Assembly (NCBI RefSeq): GCF_012935695.1 | Contig: NZ_CP052859.1 | Span: 4,753,001 to 4,817,000, forward strand | Origin: Pseudomonas sp. ADAK18 | GTDB lineage: Bacteria; Pseudomonadota; Gammaproteobacteria; Pseudomonadales; Pseudomonadaceae | DNA length: 64,000 bases | Reading direction: 5' to 3' | Part shown: positions 7,644 through 16,572 of the stretch, one piece after another | How positions within the stretch are numbered: the first letter of the stretch is position 1 | Layout: every line of letters begins with the position of its first letter | Made by a program: the position numbers and the translations under genes | Notes under the pieces: model-generated | Database searches by the model: none | What the model was told of the DNA's origin: nothing | What the model saw: the letters and a program-made list of their open reading frames with translations, nothing else

Positions 7644-8059
7644 GGCCTACAATTTCTGTGGAATAGACTTACATAACATTCTTAATGTCGGCAGAAGCCT
7701 CTGTGGTGAGCGCATTTTTTAAGGGCCAGCAAGACTGGTCCCTTTCATTTGCAGGACCTTTCCTAGAGAATTTCAACGCCTTGTTTCCGTCGGATCAGGT
7801 AGTTAGTCTCGCTCAGTCATCGAACAATCGGTGACCGGACGTGCAAGTCCGACGGCAATAAGACTCATAAATCAACCTACAGCTTAACGCCCAGCTTTTT
7901 ATGCTTTGCGTTGCCCGTTATGGCAGCTGTGCGTGGGAGACCTTCGGGTCTGCTGGGTTTTGCTTCTTGCCCCGGTCTTGCACACCTACGTACAGTTGCC
8001 ACCCTCATTCGCGTGCAAGCGGACGGTGGTAGCTTCTTCCTTAGCAAGAGGTGTTCACC
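7644..8059. other. Gene-free stretch with several hairpins
   Basis: Apart from the folded leader at its right end, this stretch holds an imperfect hairpin at 7721-7745 (aaggg-ccag / ctgg-t-ccctt) flanked by a T run on its left, and a small hairpin cggac-gtgcaa-gtccg at 7836-7851. No open frame with a ribosome-binding site is convincing, and no attachment site or mobile element could be recognised. The promoter of the minus-strand islet probably lies at its left side. Confidence 0.4.
7931..8059 (+). promoter_or_regulatory. Structured 5' leader of the DUF6124 gene
   Basis: Two stems can be drawn directly. The first is agacc (7938-7942), a TTCG tetraloop, and ggtct (7947-7951). The second pairs agttgccacc (7994-8003) with ggtggtagct (8025-8034) using two G-U pairs, and its loop contains a smaller cgc/gcg pairing. 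The Shine-Dalgarno aagagg at 8046-8051 follows. The arrangement suggests a cis-acting RNA element that controls translation, but no known class is recognised. Confidence 0.5.
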
Positions 8060-8353
8060 ATGGTCAAAGTCACTCCCGATCCACCCCACTTCCTCAGCGA
8101 TAGCGCCCTCACCCGCCGCGCTATCAATTACTACCTCAAAGCCTCCGCCCCAGATGGAGCGCCCTTCGTCCTTAACGACAACCTGAGTTTCGAAGATGCC
8201 TTGGCACGTGCTGCTGACTTGCTGCATTGCGCAGTGGTGACCGCCCAGACACCCGGCGAGCCCATGAACGGGCAGCAGCGGGCAGTGATGCATTTGGTGG
8301 AGATGGCGAAGGTGATGGTGGATCGGTCTTTGGACTGTTTACAGCCTCGATAG
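8060..8353 (+). CDS. DUF6124 family protein
   Basis: A 97-residue protein of the small Pseudomonas family DUF6124 (formerly grouped with DUF3077). It opens MVKVTPDPP, has the family-like segment ALTRRAINYYLK and the central FEDALARAADLLHCA helix, and ends with a helical region rich in methionine and valine (AVMHLVEMAKVMVDRSLD). No enzymatic motif is visible. The ATG at 8060 has aagagg eight bases upstream; a GTG at 8051 is a less likely start because it overlaps that site. Members of this family occur in several copies per Pseudomonas genome; their role is unknown. Confidence 0.75.
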   Translation: MVKVTPDPPHFLSDSALTRRAINYYLKASAPDGAPFVLNDNLSFEDALARAADLLHCAVVTAQTPGEPMNGQQRAVMHLVEMAKVMVDRSLDCLQPR

Positions 8354-8366
8354 CACCGCAAAACTA

Positions 8367-8459
8367 GTGTGGGAGCGGGCTTGCTCGCGAATGCGGTGTG
8401 TCAGCCAATACATGTGCTGGCTGATACACCGCATTCGCGAGCAAGCCCGCTCCCACATT
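8367..8459. repeat. REPIN (paired REP, heads inward)
   Basis: Two REP sequences in inverted order with arms of about 40 bases: tgtgggagcgggcttgctcg at the left, its complement ending ctcccaca at the right. The inner part (gaatgcggtgt...acaccgcattc) is also complementary, so the whole unit folds as one long hairpin. Confidence 0.9.
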
Positions 8460-8500
8460 TTGAGCTTCATCAGATTGAAGATGGCGCACGGCGCAGCTGA

Positions 8501-9112
8501 TTAGAACCCGCGATGCTTTTTCAAATGGTCATTGATCTTCGCCGCCGGCACTTTCTGCAAGCTGCACAGCAAGTCGTGTGACAGCTCCCGCAAGCCGTGG
8601 TGACGGCGCAGTTCCTGGGCCAGGTGGGCCGTCAAGTTGGCCGCCATTTCCGCATCGGCCATGGCCCGGTGAGCCTTGCCGGTGTGGGGCAGTTGGGCGA
8701 AGGAGGTCAAGGTGCCAAGCTTGTGGTTGGGCGCCGCCGGCATCAGGCGGCGGGCCAGCAGCAGCGAACAGGCAAACTTTTGCAGGCGCGTACGGCGGAT
8801 CAAGCCCAATTCGAAGTCCCAGAACTTCTGGTCGAATGCCGCGTTGTGAGCCAGTAGCGGCGTGGTCCCGACAAACTCATTGACCTCATTCATCACCCGC
8901 TCCGCCGGTGGCGCAGTGCGCAGCATAGCGTTGCTGATGCCGGTCAGTTGCTCGATAAATCCCGGCACCCGCACGCCCGCATTCATCAGGCTCTGGTAAC
9001 GGTCCACGATCTGGCCCTGCTCCAGGATGACCACGGCGATTTCCGTGGCCCGGCAGCTGCTGCTCGGCGAGATGCCGGTGGTTTCAAAGTCGATGACCGC
9101 TATACGTTCCAA
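8501..9112 (-). CDS. DnaQ-like 3'-5' exonuclease (DEDDh)
   Basis: A 203-residue exonuclease domain protein of the DEDDh type. Motif Exo I is IDFETTG near the N-terminus, Exo II is in LLAHNAAFDQKF (about residues 85-96), and Exo III is HRAMADAEMAA with the H-x4-D spacing. It would remove nucleotides from DNA or RNA 3' ends using two metal ions. The residues start directly with ERIAVIDFETTG, so a TTG codon at 9112 is the likely start; an upstream TTG at 9163 would overlap the preceding gene. It lies 25 bases behind the NYN-domain gene, probably in one transcript. Confidence 0.85.
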   Translation of the reverse strand: MERIAVIDFETTGISPSSSCRATEIAVVILEQGQIVDRYQSLMNAGVRVPGFIEQLTGISNAMLRTAPPAERVMNEVNEFVGTTPLLAHNAAFDQKFWDFELGLIRRTRLQKFACSLLLARRLMPAAPNHKLGTLTSFAQLPHTGKAHRAMADAEMAANLTAHLAQELRRHHGLRELSHDLLCSLQKVPAAKINDHLKKHRGF

Positions 9113-9137
9113 ACCTGTTCCAACTCCGTCTAAAAAT

Positions 9138-9614
9138 CTATTTGAGCAACAGCGCGCCTTCAATCGGCACGTAGCGGCTGGCAGCGCGAATCAATGAGTT
9201 GGCCGTCAGCCCTGGTACGCCGTAGGCGACGGCTTCGACGCCATGCTTGTTGATGATGCGGTCCAGCAGCATGTCGAAATCACCGTCGCCGGAAGCCAGC
9301 ACCACTTCGTCGACATGGGCGGCGGCGTCCATGATATCGATGGTAATGCCCACGTCCCAGTCACCCTTGGCCGAGCCATCACTGCGCTGGATGTAGGGTT
9401 TGAGTTTCACGGTAAAACCGAGGTTGCGCAGGATCTGCTGGAATTGCTGCTGCTTGCTGTCGCCACGGTCGATGGCATAGGCGTACGCCTCGACAATCTG
9501 CCCGCGTCGGCTGATGTCAGCCCACAGGGCGGCGTAGTTGAAGTGGCAGCCATAAGCCTGGCGCACGGTGTAATAGAGGTTTTGGACATCGGCGAACACT
9601 GCAATTTTTTTCAC
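9138..9614 (-). CDS. NYN-domain (LabA/DUF88-like) protein
   Basis: A 158-residue protein with a PIN-like NYN fold, a family of presumed RNA-cutting enzymes. It begins KKIAVFADVQNLYYTVRQ, with the first acidic residue in FADVQN, and carries the conserved SGDGDFDMLLDRI block near residues 105-117 and a final GLTANSLIRAASRYVPI segment. Placement just upstream of a DEDDh exonuclease hints at shared work in RNA turnover, which is inference. Confidence 0.82.
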   Translation of the reverse strand: MKKIAVFADVQNLYYTVRQAYGCHFNYAALWADISRRGQIVEAYAYAIDRGDSKQQQFQQILRNLGFTVKLKPYIQRSDGSAKGDWDVGITIDIMDAAAHVDEVVLASGDGDFDMLLDRIINKHGVEAVAYGVPGLTANSLIRAASRYVPIEGALLLK

Positions 9615-9743
9615 CGTAAATCCTCATGGCACAGGCTGGGACCCCGGACTCAAGGGCCCGGAAAGGTTGCCAGTATGCCAGTCAGGAGGAAGTTTCCGAG
9701 AAAAATCAGCCCGGGGCGACGAAGCGCCCCAGATGAATGTGCA

Positions 9744-10511
9744 TCAGACGAAGGAATCGTCATCGCCAAAGGAAGAGGAATCGTCGGAATAGTCGTTGTC
9801 GGCGAAGCTATCCGAGTTGTTGCCTGAGCTGTCATTGCCAGCGAAACGCTGGTCGTCATTGTTGCCCCAACCACTGTTGTCACTTGCCGGGGCCGGCTCT
9901 TCGCGGATGATTTCTTCCACCACCTGCGGTTGCTGTTGGTTATGGCTGAACAGGCTGCTGATGCCTTCCGCCAACATCACACCACCGGCCACGCCAGCGG
10001 CGGTTTTCAGCGCACCACCTAAAAAGCCGCTGCCGATAGGGGCTGCTGTCGGCTGCTGGGGCTGCTGGTAATTCTGCTGTGGTACGCCGAAGTTCTGTTG
10101 CGGCGCCGGTTGGCTGTTGAAGCCAGGGCGGGCCGGTTCACGCCAGCCACTTCCCGAAGCAGCAGGAGCACTTGCAGCGGGCTGCGGGTCGCGGGAACCA
10201 CCGCCAAAGATACTCGACAGGAAACCACCGCTGCTGGGTGCAGGCTGCGCGGCCTGGGATTTGGCTTGTTGCAGTTCGTCCTGCAATTGCTGGATCTGTT
10301 GCGCCTGTTGCTTGTTCTGCGCATCAAGGCTCTTGATCGCAGCCTCTTGCACCAGAATCGCCTGGGTCATGAAGTACCCGGCGGCCGGCTGGCGAGTGAT
10401 GTGCTCCTTGATCCGCGCTTCTGCCTGGGCGTCGCGGGGGGCTGAGTCCGTTTCGGCTTGCTGCAACCGTGAAAACAGTCCATCGATCAGGGTTTGCTCT
10501 TCGCTGTTCAT
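9744..10511 (-). CDS. DUF2076 domain-containing protein
   Basis: A 255-residue protein. The N-terminal 90 residues (MNSEEQTLIDGLFSRLQQAE, then AAGYFMTQAILVQEAAI) match the DUF2076 domain; residues about 90-115 form a glutamine-rich coiled coil. The rest is low-complexity proline, glutamine and glycine with a short hydrophobic part GGALKTAAGVAGGVMLAEGI, and a very acidic serine/aspartate tail (SDDSSSFGDDDSF). The start at 10511 is taken from family similarity; a longer frame to 10595 is not supported. Family function is unclear, with a periplasmic or envelope role often assumed. Confidence 0.8.
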   Translation of the reverse strand: MNSEEQTLIDGLFSRLQQAETDSAPRDAQAEARIKEHITRQPAAGYFMTQAILVQEAAIKSLDAQNKQQAQQIQQLQDELQQAKSQAAQPAPSSGGFLSSIFGGGSRDPQPAASAPAASGSGWREPARPGFNSQPAPQQNFGVPQQNYQQPQQPTAAPIGSGFLGGALKTAAGVAGGVMLAEGISSLFSHNQQQPQVVEEIIREEPAPASDNSGWGNNDDQRFAGNDSSGNNSDSFADNDYSDDSSSFGDDDSFV

Positions 10512-10671
10512 GGCGACCTCGTTAGATTGCCGGTAGAAATCTTCGTCCTGCCAAAAATAGGCCGGGTACGTACCAGTAATGGGGCTGCCTTCCAAGGTTT
10601 CAATGGTCTTTACGCAAGGTTTACGTTTGCCAGTGATCGGTTAAAGTGTGCCCCTGCTTTTTTGGCCTGTG

Positions 10672-11340
10672 ATGACCTTGATGAATCCGTTAAACGTACT
10701 GCGCGACTCCTTCTATTTTTTCCAGCGCAACCTGGGCGCCATCGTTCAACTGTGCCTGCCGCTGGTGATCCTGGAGGCACTGCTGCAACAGGTGCTCGAT
10801 CATTCGCTGGGGCCTGATGCGTTTCCCGGTTATAGCGTGGTGGTGGGGTTGCTGGTGTATCCGCTGTACACCGGGGCACTGATCCTGTTCCTCGACGCCC
10901 GTACCCGTGGCGAATCGCCGCGAACCCTGGACGTGCTGGCCATGGCCGTGACCCTGTGGCCACGCTTTGCCCTGCTGACGGCCATCAGCACACTGCTGAT
11001 CCTGCTGGGCTTATCGCTGTATTTCCTGCCGGGTTTGTGGCTGATGGTTACCCTGGCCTTCGCCGAGTACCTGCTGGTGCTGCGGGGCATGTCGGCGCTG
11101 TCGGCCATGAAGGAAAGTTTTCGCCTGACCCGTGGGCATTTCTGGCGGATTCTGGTGTGCCTGCTGTGTGTGATGACACCGCTATGGCTGCTCAAAGGCG
11201 CCACAGTGGCCATCTATCCTGACCCGAATCCGGTGCTGGGCGTGCTGATCGACAGTGCGCAAAGCTTTCTGCAGTTGTTTACCAGCGTGGTGCTGTTTCG
11301 CCTGTTCATGCTGATCGGTGGCGATGCTGACGCACGGTGA
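10672..11340 (+). CDS. YciC-family inner-membrane protein
   Basis: A 222-residue protein with about five or six hydrophobic segments. The N-terminal NVLRDSFYFFQRNLGAI and the central AMKESFRLTRGHFWRILV, followed by a C-terminal VVLFRLFMLIGG, match the YciC family. A second ATG at 10681 is another possible start. No transport motif is seen and the role is unknown. The next gene begins 41 bases downstream on the same strand. Confidence 0.78.
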   Translation: MTLMNPLNVLRDSFYFFQRNLGAIVQLCLPLVILEALLQQVLDHSLGPDAFPGYSVVVGLLVYPLYTGALILFLDARTRGESPRTLDVLAMAVTLWPRFALLTAISTLLILLGLSLYFLPGLWLMVTLAFAEYLLVLRGMSALSAMKESFRLTRGHFWRILVCLLCVMTPLWLLKGATVAIYPDPNPVLGVLIDSAQSFLQLFTSVVLFRLFMLIGGDADAR

Positions 11341-11380
11341 TATGCTCCATCCCTATCCTGGAATGCCATAAGCCGAGCCG

Positions 11381-12469
11381 ATGACCCGTTTATTGCGCAT
11401 CACCCTGGTGGGCCTGTTGATTCTCGCAGGCCTGCTGGCCGCCCTGACCTACAGCCTGACCTGGCGCCCCGACGATAAGGAAACGCTGCCCATTCGCTGC
11501 GTCGCCCCCCGGGCACCGACCCTGCTACCGGGCCAGGCACTCAAGGTGATGACATGGAACGTGCAGTACCTGGCCGGCAAGAACTATGTGTTCTGGTACG
11601 ACACCCCCGACGGCAGCGGCCCGGACGATCGCCCCACCGTCGAAGACATGGCCTTCAGCCTTGATGAAGTGGCGCGCGTGATTCGCGACGAGCAGCCCGA
11701 CATCCTGATGCTGCAAGCGTTGGACGAGGGCGCCAAGCGCTCCCACTATCAAGACCAACTGGCATTGCTCCAGGAGCGCGTGGCCGACCTTTACCCCTGC
11801 AGTACCCAAGCCTTCGACTGGAAGGCCGACTTCGTCCCGGACCTGCATATCTTCGGCAGTGTCGGTCGCAAACTGGTGACGATGAGCCGCTACCAGATCG
11901 AACACGCCGAGCGCCTGCAATTGCCTGTGGCCTCGGCCAATCTGATCAGTCGCCAGTTTCAGGCGAAACCAACGCTGCTGCTGACCTACCTGCCTTTGAG
12001 TGATGGCGGCCAACTGGCAGTCCTCAACACCCGGCTGGACAGTTCAGCGCCCGGAAGCAGCGCCGTACTGGAACAGGTGCAGATGACCAGCAAGCTACTG
12101 GATAAATTCGAGAGCCGTGGCACGCCATGGCTGATTGGCGGGGATTTCAATTTGCTCGCACTGGGACAATTCCTGCGCCTGGATGCGGGCAAGCGCGGGC
12201 AATACTCCCCCGACAGCGAGTTGCATCTGCTGTGGGACAAATACCCGATGATCCCGAGCAACAGCGAGTCCAGCGGGGTGGACCGAGCCCAATGGCTGAC
12301 CTACTTCCCCAATGACCCGACTGTAGACGGGCCGGATCGTACGCTGGACTATCTGTTCTACAGCCCGCGGATCAAAAGGGTCGAAGCCCAGGTTCGGCAG
12401 GCCGATACCTTGCGCACCTCCAATCACTTGCCGATGATTGCACGGTTTCTGTTGCCGGCGGCGCAGTAG
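11381..12469 (+). CDS. Endonuclease/exonuclease/phosphatase family protein, membrane-anchored
   Basis: A 362-residue protein with one N-terminal membrane segment (ITLVGLLILAGLLAALTYSLTW) and an EEP catalytic domain. Visible catalytic parts are MTWNVQYLAG (first Asn), ILMLQALDEG where the usual Glu lies in the Q-x-x-x-E region, IGGDFNLLALG, and the C-terminal DYLFYS and SNHLPMIARF. Metal-dependent cleavage of a phosphodiester in the periplasm is expected. It probably shares a transcript with the YciC-like gene upstream. Confidence 0.85.
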   Translation: MTRLLRITLVGLLILAGLLAALTYSLTWRPDDKETLPIRCVAPRAPTLLPGQALKVMTWNVQYLAGKNYVFWYDTPDGSGPDDRPTVEDMAFSLDEVARVIRDEQPDILMLQALDEGAKRSHYQDQLALLQERVADLYPCSTQAFDWKADFVPDLHIFGSVGRKLVTMSRYQIEHAERLQLPVASANLISRQFQAKPTLLLTYLPLSDGGQLAVLNTRLDSSAPGSSAVLEQVQMTSKLLDKFESRGTPWLIGGDFNLLALGQFLRLDAGKRGQYSPDSELHLLWDKYPMIPSNSESSGVDRAQWLTYFPNDPTVDGPDRTLDYLFYSPRIKRVEAQVRQADTLRTSNHLPMIARFLLPAAQ

Positions 12470-12483
12470 CGCGCTGCTCCGGA

Positions 12484-14991
12484 TTACTTCCTCGGTTTGA
12501 TCCGCGCTGTGGCCTCTGCCACCAACGGATCATCCGGCCAGTAATGCTTCGGATAGCGCCCCTTCAAGTCCTTCTTCACTTCGGCGTAGGTACTGCGCCA
12601 GAAGTTCGCCAGGTCCTGGGTCACCTGCACCGGCCGCCGCGCTGGCGACAACAGGTGCAACTTGACCACTTGCCGCCCGCCGGCAATACGTGGTGTGTCC
12701 GCAAGCCCAAACAACTCTTGCAAGCGCACCGCCAGGATCGGTGGTTGCTCGCTGTAATCCAGTCGCACCGATGAACCCGACGGCACCTTCAGATGATGGG
12801 GCGCCAGTTCGTCCAGGCGTTGCGGCAACGGCCACGGCAGCAGGTTATGCAGGAAACTGGACAGGTCCAGGTTGGCGAAGTGACTCAGGCGCGAGACTTT
12901 GCCCAGGTACGGCATCAACCAATGTTCAAGGCTGGCGAGCAAGGCGCTGTCGCTGACGTCCGGCCACTGGCTGTCTTTACCGGCATCCAGTTGGCGCAAC
13001 AACATCACCCGTGCCTGCCACTGACGCAATTCCGGGGTCCAGGGCAGCAACTCCAAGCCCTTGCGGCGTACCAGGCTGACCAGCGCCTGGCTGCGAGCGG
13101 CTTCATCGAGGCCCGTCAGAGGTTCTCGGCCGAGTACCAATTCGCCCACCTTGCGCTGGCGTTCGGCGCGCAATACACCTTCGCGCTCGTCCCAGTCCAG
13201 TTGATCGACCACCCGTACTTGTTCGGCCAACACTGAGTCAAACAGTGCCGGATCAAAGTCCGCCGCCAGGTAGATCCGTTCTTCCCGCTGGCCCTGACGA
13301 CTGCCCAGATCGGCGATCACCAACCACGGCTGTTTCATCAAGCTGTCAGCCTCGGCAAACAGCGCCGCGCGGCCATTGGCCAGACGGTATTCGGCGCCGC
13401 CGGCACGACGCTGTTGCGCAACGCGGTCGGGGTAAGCCAGGGCCAGCAAAGCGCCCAGCCAGCGCGGATGATCGGGGTCGGCAACCGCCTGCTCGGCTTT
13501 GCCTCGCAGGTAGCCCCGGTATTGCCGAGCCAGTTGCTTGGCCCGCTGCACGCCGCCTTGAGTGCCACGCGCGCGCTCTTCGCCCGACAACAACACCAGG
13601 CGACTGTGCAAATCCGCGCCGGCACCGCGCAAGATATCGCGCTCGCCCAACAGCGCGGCCACGTCACAGGCCATGCTCGCCAACCCCAGGTCCTGACCGC
13701 GCAGCAACAAATGAGCGATACGCGGATGGGCCGGCAGCTCGGCCATTTTCTGACCATGTTTGGTTAACACACCTTCATCCAACGCCCCCAGGCGCACCAG
13801 CAAATCCTGGGCCTGGGCATAAGCGGCCGTCGGCGGGACATCGAGCCACACCAGTTGGCCAGGTGTCACCCCCCAGCGAGCCAGTTGCAAGGCCAGCCCG
13901 GCCAGATCGGCCGCGAGGATTTCCGCACTGGCATACGCCGCCAACGCTTCATGCTGATCCTCGGACCACAACCGATAACACACGCCCGGCTCCAGCCGCC
14001 CTGCCCGCCCCGCACGCTGGGTGGCGCTGGCGCGGGAAATACGTTGGGTGTCGAGTCGGGTCATGCCGCTGCCGGGATCGAAACGCGGCACCCGCGCCAG
14101 CCCGGCATCAATCACCACCCGCACGCCATCGATGGTCAAACTGGTCTCGGCGATATTGGTCGCCAGCACCACTTTGCGTTTGCCCGCTGGCGCCGGGTCG
14201 ATCGCCGCCCGTTGCGCCGCCAGGTCCAATTCACCATGCAGCGGGCACAGCAGCACATCGCCACGATCCCCCAGGGCGTCAGCCAACTGCTGATTGACCC
14301 GACGAATCTCCGCCTGGCCCGGCAGGAAGACCAACACACTGCCAGACTCGTCGTGCAAGGCTTCAAGAATGGTCTGCACCAACCGTGGCTCGATAAATTC
14401 ACCGGGCTGGAACGGCCGGCCCCAGCGCATCTGCACTGGGTACATACGGCCTTCGCTACGCAGGATCGGCGCGTCATTCAGCAGGCTGGCCAGGCGTTCG
14501 CCTTCAAGCGTGGCCGACATCAGCAGGATCTTCAGCGGCTGCTCATCGCGAAACAGATCACGGCCATTAAGGCTGAGGGCCAGGGCCAAGTCGGCATCCA
14601 GGCTGCGTTCGTGGAATTCGTCGAAGATCAGCAAGCCCACGCCGTCCAGCGCCGGGTCATCCTGCAAACGCCGGGTGAGGATGCCTTCGGTGACCACCTC
14701 AATGCGGGTGTTGGGGCCAACCTTGCTGTCCAGCCGAATTCGGTAGCCGACGGTTTCACCAACCTTCTCACCCAACTCACTGGCCAGGCGCTCGGCGGCC
14801 GCACGCGCCGCCAGACGCCGGGGCTCAAGCATCAGAATGGTTTGCCCGGCGAGCCAGGTTTCATTCAACAGCGCCAACGGTACTCGCGTGGTTTTACCGG
14901 CGCCGGGCGGTGCTTCGAGCACGGCTTCATGGCGCGTCGCCAAGGCTTCACGCAGGGCGGGTAAAACATCATCGATTGGCAACGAATTCAT
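12484..14991 (-). CDS. hrpB: ATP-dependent helicase HrpB
   Basis: An 835-residue DExH-box helicase. Walker A is in APPGAGKTTRVP near residue 30, motif II is DEFHERSLDADL, motif III is LLMSATLEG, and motif VI reads QRAGRAGRLEPG. The C-terminal third has the HrpB-specific domain with LPWPLPQRLDELAPHHLKVPSGS. Length fits HrpB. The start at 14991 (MNSLPIDDVLP) is taken from the family N-terminus. HrpB is conserved in gamma-proteobacteria but its substrate is poorly known. Confidence 0.94.
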   Translation of the reverse strand: MNSLPIDDVLPALREALATRHEAVLEAPPGAGKTTRVPLALLNETWLAGQTILMLEPRRLAARAAAERLASELGEKVGETVGYRIRLDSKVGPNTRIEVVTEGILTRRLQDDPALDGVGLLIFDEFHERSLDADLALALSLNGRDLFRDEQPLKILLMSATLEGERLASLLNDAPILRSEGRMYPVQMRWGRPFQPGEFIEPRLVQTILEALHDESGSVLVFLPGQAEIRRVNQQLADALGDRGDVLLCPLHGELDLAAQRAAIDPAPAGKRKVVLATNIAETSLTIDGVRVVIDAGLARVPRFDPGSGMTRLDTQRISRASATQRAGRAGRLEPGVCYRLWSEDQHEALAAYASAEILAADLAGLALQLARWGVTPGQLVWLDVPPTAAYAQAQDLLVRLGALDEGVLTKHGQKMAELPAHPRIAHLLLRGQDLGLASMACDVAALLGERDILRGAGADLHSRLVLLSGEERARGTQGGVQRAKQLARQYRGYLRGKAEQAVADPDHPRWLGALLALAYPDRVAQQRRAGGAEYRLANGRAALFAEADSLMKQPWLVIADLGSRQGQREERIYLAADFDPALFDSVLAEQVRVVDQLDWDEREGVLRAERQRKVGELVLGREPLTGLDEAARSQALVSLVRRKGLELLPWTPELRQWQARVMLLRQLDAGKDSQWPDVSDSALLASLEHWLMPYLGKVSRLSHFANLDLSSFLHNLLPWPLPQRLDELAPHHLKVPSGSSVRLDYSEQPPILAVRLQELFGLADTPRIAGGRQVVKLHLLSPARRPVQVTQDLANFWRSTYAEVKKDLKGRYPKHYWPDDPLVAEATARIKPRK

Positions 14992-15090
14992 ACTGGCTCC
15001 AAAGCAGAGCGGCGAGTATAACGGCGAACTGCCGGGTGTCGGTGGTGGTCTGAACAACACATCAGGATCCGAGTGTGAACGCGGTCAAAG

Positions 15091-15178
15091 GTGGGAGCTG
15101 GCTTGCCTGCGATGGCAGTGATTCAGTGCCTCAGAAGCTGGCTGACCCAGCGTCATCGCAGGCGAGCCAGCTCCCACA
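15091..15178. repeat. REPIN (paired REP, heads inward)
   Basis: Left copy gtgggagctggcttgcctgc, right copy gcaggcgagccagctcccac, separated by about 45 bases. It fills the intergenic region upstream of the lipoprotein gene. Confidence 0.88.
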
Positions 15179-15242
15179 TTAGACGGCGTAGCCTGGCAGA
15201 TCTGGCTTATAGTTACCCTTCAAGCGTGTTCAGGAGAGTTCC

Positions 15243-15662
15243 ATGCGTATTGCTTCCCGTGTCATTGGCGGTGTTCTGGCCGTCACCCTACTGAGTCAGC
15301 TAACGGCCTGCGGCTCGATTTTCTACCCCGATCGCCGTGGCCAGATCGATGGCAAGGTCGACCCGGCGATTGCCGTACTCGATGCGATTGGCCTGTTGTT
15401 CTACGTGATTCCCGGCCTGATCGCCTTCGGTGTCGACTTCGCCACCGGCGCCATCTATTTCGAGCCTGGCAAGACCGCCCAGGTGGCCCCGGAAAAACTG
15501 CAACAAGCCATCGGTGCCGACGGCAAAGTCGACAACGCCAAGCTGCAAACCATCATCCAGAAGGAAACCGGCCACAACCTGCCGCTGGACGACCCACGCA
15601 TGATTCAGTTCAAGGGCAGCGTTCAACAGCTGGCTACCCTGGGCCTGCAACCCGCCGCTTGA
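15243..15662 (+). CDS. Small lipoprotein, conserved in Pseudomonas
   Basis: A 139-residue lipoprotein. The signal peptide has a hydrophobic core VIGGVLAVTLLSQ and a lipobox LTAC with the cysteine at residue 23. The mature part begins GSIFYPDRRGQIDGKVDPAI, then a hydrophobic stretch IGLLFYVIPGLIAFGVDFATGAI, and a soluble tail. An AGGAGAG ribosome-binding site lies before the ATG. Some genomes label similar proteins as polyribonucleotide nucleotidyltransferase, for which nothing in this sequence gives support. It is followed after 16 bases by the cation transporter gene. Confidence 0.8.
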   Translation: MRIASRVIGGVLAVTLLSQLTACGSIFYPDRRGQIDGKVDPAIAVLDAIGLLFYVIPGLIAFGVDFATGAIYFEPGKTAQVAPEKLQQAIGADGKVDNAKLQTIIQKETGHNLPLDDPRMIQFKGSVQQLATLGLQPAA

Positions 15663-15678
15663 AGGATCTGAGCACCTT

Positions 15679-16572
15679 ATGACCAGCACTCCCGAACACG
15701 CCCGGCTGTTGCGCCTGGCCACTCGCGCTTCAGTCGGCGTGGCCTGTGTGCTGATTGTGACCAAGGCCATCGCCTGGTGGCTCAGCGGTTCGGTGAGCAT
15801 GCTCGCCGGGCTCACCGACTCGCTGCTCGATGGCGTGACCTCACTGCTCAATTTGCTGGCGGTGCATTACGCCCTGCGCCCGGCCGATGACGATCACCGT
15901 TATGGCCATGGTAAGGCGGAGTCGCTGTCGGGCATGGCGCAAGCGCTGTTCATCGCCGGCAGTGCGGTGTTGATCGCATTCCAGGCGTTCCAGCGCTTGC
16001 AGCATCCGGAGCCGGTGGGTGCGCCATGGCTGAGCATCGGCGTAATCCTGCTGTCCCTGGCCCTGACCGTGGCCTTGCTGATCCTGCAACATCGGGTGAT
16101 TCGTGAAACCGGATCGAACGCGGTACGCGCTGACTCACTGCACTACCGCTCAGACCTGATGCTCAACGGCAGCATCCTGATAGCGCTGATACTCGCCGGG
16201 TTTGGTTTTCATCAGGTCGATGCCTGGTTCGGGCTGGGAATCGCCGCCTACATCCTGTGGAGCGCGGTCCAGATCGCTCGGGAAAGTTTTGCGGTGCTGA
16301 TGGACGAGGAACTGCCGCCCGACGTCAGCCAACACATGCTGGAACTGGCTTGCAGCGTGCCCGGCGTGCTCGGCGCCCATGACTTGCGAACACGCATCTC
16401 CGGCAGCCACTGGTTTGTGCAGTTGCACCTGGAGTTGCCGGGGGAATTGAGTCTGTCAGTGGCCCACGGCATCAGCGACCAAGCCGCCGACGCCATCCAT
16501 CAAGCCTACCCGCGAGCCGAAGTGCTGGTGCACGCCGACCCACAGGAAGTGGTCAAGGGCACCAAGGCCTAG
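15679..16572 (+). CDS. fieF: Cation-efflux pump FieF
   Basis: A 297-residue cation diffusion facilitator. Six hydrophobic segments are visible. The metal-site helix GLTDSLLDGVTSLLN and the loop DDDHRYGHGKAESLSGMAQ are the FieF signatures, and a cytoplasmic C-terminal domain with AHDLRTRISGSHWFVQLHLE follows. FieF uses the proton gradient to export iron(II), zinc or other divalent metals. It ends in a four-base convergent overlap with the DUF6515 gene. Confidence 0.9.
   Translation: MTSTPEHARLLRLATRASVGVACVLIVTKAIAWWLSGSVSMLAGLTDSLLDGVTSLLNLLAVHYALRPADDDHRYGHGKAESLSGMAQALFIAGSAVLIAFQAFQRLQHPEPVGAPWLSIGVILLSLALTVALLILQHRVIRETGSNAVRADSLHYRSDLMLNGSILIALILAGFGFHQVDAWFGLGIAAYILWSAVQIARESFAVLMDEELPPDVSQHMLELACSVPGVLGAHDLRTRISGSHWFVQLHLELPGELSLSVAHGISDQAADAIHQAYPRAEVLVHADPQEVVKGTKA

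Noticed and set aside
7836-7851. Hairpin with loop gtgcaa that suggested part of a group II intron or an attachment site
   Set aside because: No other intron domain, integrase gene or tRNA end is nearby; the stem is only five pairs.
8367-8459. CRISPR-like spaced repeats
   Set aside because: The repeated units are inverted REP pairs scattered between genes, not direct repeats with regular spacers, and no cas genes are present.
15243-15662. Annotation as polyribonucleotide nucleotidyltransferase
   Set aside because: The product is a 139-residue lipoprotein without any RNase PH, KH or S1 domain; such a label found in some genomes has no support in the sequence.
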